Shown here: positions 39,241-40,650 of the stretch, in pieces | Layout: every line of letters begins with the position of its first letter | Position numbering within the stretch: the stretch's first letter is position 1 | Program-made: the position numbers and the translations under genes | DNA from: a virus | Direction: 5' to 3' (one strand) | Length of the DNA stretch: 40,650 nucleotides | IMG/VR virus record: IMGVR_UViG_3300020175_000015 | Location: 1 to 40,650 of that record | The notes under the pieces: model-generated | Databases searched by the model: none | What the model was told of the DNA's origin: nothing | Seen by the model: the letters and a program-made list of their open reading frames with translations, nothing else

Positions 39241-39971
39241 TAGTTTCTTCCGTAGTATGGACGTTTGTTTTCTCGTTTAGTTTTATACATGTCGTTCTGT
39301 ACAAAAGATTTAAGACGACGAGCTGACTGCTCGATCTTAGGGTCTGACCCTGACTTAAACAATGAGAAGCATGTAGACTTAGCCTCAGCTAACATATAGG
39401 GAAGCATTGTGTCATCTAGGTCAGGCTCAAAAGAATCTGTAAGACTGAACGTAGGATACACATACCCAAATGATCTTGATTTATTATTCTGTAATGTTGT
39501 CTCTACACCTGCATCATATGAGTTCATGACAATATGTTCGTCATCAAAGCTTGTGTAGTATGATGGTGCTTCTGTATTACCTATAAACAATGTTGTACCA
39601 CCTGCAACATCTGTTACTATAAGACTATTGTCTGTGTTTTGATTCATACGATCTATAAATACCATAGGTTCAACAAATGTAATTTCTCTGTAGCTTGTAC
39701 CTGTAGTTGCTACATTGTAGTCAACCCTACTTAGTTGACGAGTATTTGTAGGATACTTAAAGTGTGTAGGCTTGGTTACGTCAGATAGTGATGTTAGTTT
39801 GATTAACTGTCTGTGCTCAGGTATATCTCTAGCTGCTATCAGATTAAAGAATGTATCCTGAATGACAGATGCTATTTGTTCAGATTCTACAGAATCACTT
39901 ATAGAGTTGACACTCTCTGAGTCCATGTCACTCAGTATTGATTGAACCATTTCTAGGAGAGTACGTTTCAT
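39240..39971 (-). CDS. Tail tubular protein A (T7 gp11-like)
   Basis: 243 residues. The N-terminal helical bundle with SEQIASVIQDTFFNLIAARD (28-47) and PTHFKYPTNTRQLSRVDYNV after it, followed by a beta-rich middle, fits podoviral tail tube A or head-completion proteins, which join the portal to the tail nozzle. It starts directly after the stop of the head-fibre-like gene and is coupled to the next gene. Confidence 0.8.
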   Translation of the reverse strand: MKRTLLEMVQSILSDMDSESVNSISDSVESEQIASVIQDTFFNLIAARDIPEHRQLIKLTSLSDVTKPTHFKYPTNTRQLSRVDYNVATTGTSYREITFVEPMVFIDRMNQNTDNSLIVTDVAGGTTLFIGNTEAPSYYTSFDDEHIVMNSYDAGVETTLQNNKSRSFGYVYPTFSLTDSFEPDLDDTMLPYMLAEAKSTCFSLFKSGSDPKIEQSARRLKSFVQNDMYKTKRENKRPYYGRN

Positions 39972-40433
39972 TTACACATGCTCCACTACTAGACTAATGA
40001 CAAAGTCAACATGACTACTAGCTCCACCATCCGATTGAATGAGAACGTAATCGTTGTCAGTTGCTGTGTTGTTAACTGAAGGGTTTAATGTATCTACATC
40101 TCCAGTAGCTGATCCTGATTGAGTAATCGTAAGAGTACCCATGCTTGCTGATGCTGAGTTCTTAACTGTTATTGTAACATCACCACCTGCAATACCTCCT
40201 GCTAGTACTGAGGTTACTCTACTTACAGTACCTGCAAATGGAATGGGTACATATATATTCTGTGCTGATGATATGTCTGTAAAGTGAACTGTAAATACAG
40301 AACGCCTATGGTCTTCCCATGTACCTGAACCACCACCGTTAGCTACATACACCTTGCTTGAAGAGGCTGCTGCTACACCTTTAGGTTCGTGTAAGTATGG
40401 ATCTGTGAGAGATGAGTGGTTTACGTTAGCCAT
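39972..40433 (-). CDS. Head fibre or decoration-type virion protein
   Basis: 153 residues. The N-terminal stretch SLTDPYLHEPKGVAAASSSK (8-27) and a beta-rich Gly/Ser/Thr C-terminal domain match small virion proteins I recall encoded next to capsid genes in marine podoviruses. It is probably attached to the capsid surface. It lies after the capsid terminator and is driven by its own promoter (40485-40513). ATG follows AAGGAATTTTAA. Confidence 0.6.
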   Translation of the reverse strand: MANVNHSSLTDPYLHEPKGVAAASSSKVYVANGGGSGTWEDHRRSVFTVHFTDISSAQNIYVPIPFAGTVSRVTSVLAGGIAGGDVTITVKNSASASMGTLTITQSGSATGDVDTLNPSVNNTATDNDYVLIQSDGGASSHVDFVISLVVEHV

Positions 40434-40474
40434 TTAAAATTCCTTGATGTATGGGTACTAATGGTCCCTGCATC

Positions 40475-40493
40475 GGGTAAAGATATTTTACCC
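40475..40493. promoter_or_regulatory. Palindrome over the -10 of the tail-operon promoter
   Basis: GGGTAAA (40475-40481) and TTTACCC (40487-40493) form a perfect 7-bp inverted repeat around five bases, covering the -10 box and the start site. It could be an operator or a 5'-end hairpin of the mRNA. Confidence 0.4.
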
Positions 40494-40513
40494 ACATATT
40501 AAATCTTTGTCAA
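40485..40513 (-). promoter_or_regulatory. Leftward sigma-70 promoter of the tail/virion operon
   Basis: On the minus strand TTGACA (40513-40508), a 17-base spacer, then TAAAAT (40490-40485): eleven of twelve consensus bases. Start near 40478, 45 bases before the head-fibre-like gene. It follows the capsid terminator across the genome join and would serve the 15-kb leftward arm. Confidence 0.75.
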
Positions 40514-40521
40514 GTGTAGGA

Positions 40522-40647
40522 AAGGGGCCTAAGCCCCTAACCTTAATTTAATTATACGTCTGGGTTTGTCGCAACACGGACAATACCTTCAGGACGGTAC
40601 AACTTAACACCGTAACGAGATGATGTTACATACTCGTGACGTTGGAA
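40522..40647. repeat. Right copy of exact 126-bp terminal direct repeat
   Basis: Matches bases 1-126 exactly. The last three bases (40648-40650, AAA) differ from bases 127-129 (GTC). That looks like an end artefact of the assembly rather than biology. Confidence 0.95.
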
Positions 40648-40650
40648 AAA
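40552..40650 (-). CDS. Major capsid protein, partial duplicate 3' end at the window edge
   Basis: This is the second copy of the capsid gene's 3' end, created by the terminal repeat. It begins at the window edge and stops at the TAA at 40552-40554. It should be merged with the complete copy at 31-993 when the ends are joined and is not a separate gene. Confidence 0.85.
   Translation of the reverse strand, partial: FFQRHEYVTSSRYGVKLYRPEGIVRVATNPDV

Noticed and set aside
1-40650. tRNA genes, CRISPR arrays, integrase, attachment sites, insertion sequences
   Set aside because: No tRNA T-arm with a matching acceptor stem, no regular repeat-spacer pattern and no recombinase or transposase motif was found when reading both strands; a formal tRNA scan was not possible.

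Overview
The window is an essentially complete genome of a lytic, tailed, T7-like (podovirus-type) bacteriophage. It is about 40.5 kb of unique sequence, opened inside the 3' end of the major capsid gene: bases 1-126 recur exactly at 40522-40647, so the two edges join. Tail tube A and B, a gp14-like core protein and two giant internal virion proteins indicate a short-tailed particle. I see no integrase, repressor, tRNA, CRISPR or phage RNA polymerase. Several sites match the host sigma-70 consensus closely, so transcription appears to depend on host polymerase. Host is inferred: a class II (B12-dependent) ribonucleotide reductase and a DUF1127 protein, a family typical of Alphaproteobacteria, suggest a marine alphaproteobacterial host such as a roseobacter. 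The content recalls SIO1/cobavirus-type roseophages, but I could not test this.

Layout. Minus strand 10956 to 31: putative TerS, three tail-fibre or adhesin genes and a small companion, TerL, portal, two small basic proteins, scaffold and major capsid protein, closed by a terminator. Across the join the minus strand continues from 40513 with a new promoter. It runs through a head-fibre-like protein, tail tube A, tail tube B, a gp13-like protein, internal virion proteins (one with a GH19 lysozyme domain), a holin-like protein, a spanin-like pair, exported proteins and two small basic proteins, down to 25550. The plus strand from 11756 to 25511 is the early/replication arm: small early genes, a gp88-like protein, a cytosine methyltransferase, a zinc ribbon, a run of tiny coupled genes, primase-helicase, DNA polymerase (frameshifted), SSB, a PP-loop protein, exonuclease, endonuclease I, MazG, DUF1127, NrdJ and small accessory genes. 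A bidirectional terminator at 25517-25544 separates the converging arms.

The control centre is the 0.8 kb divergent region 10957-11755. It holds a leftward promoter with an operator-like palindrome in its spacer, a perfect rightward TTGACA-17-TATAAT promoter, a structured gene-free stretch ending in a strong terminator about 205 nt downstream (a candidate small RNA or antitermination leader), three iteron-like motifs, an AT-rich block, and a second rightward promoter just before the first early gene. It is also the best candidate origin.

How the genes work together: exonuclease, endonuclease I and MazG suggest host-DNA breakdown and nucleotide-pool control. NrdJ makes deoxynucleotides for the T7-like replisome. 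The methyltransferase may protect the DNA, TerS/TerL and portal package it, and the GH19, holin-like and spanin-like genes handle entry or lysis. The least explained parts are the candidate RNA, duplicated hairpin leaders at 12177 and 12981, the host-type regulator DUF1127, an NrdR-like zinc ribbon without its regulatory domain, and exported genes whose signal peptides are encoded inside the ends of the preceding genes.
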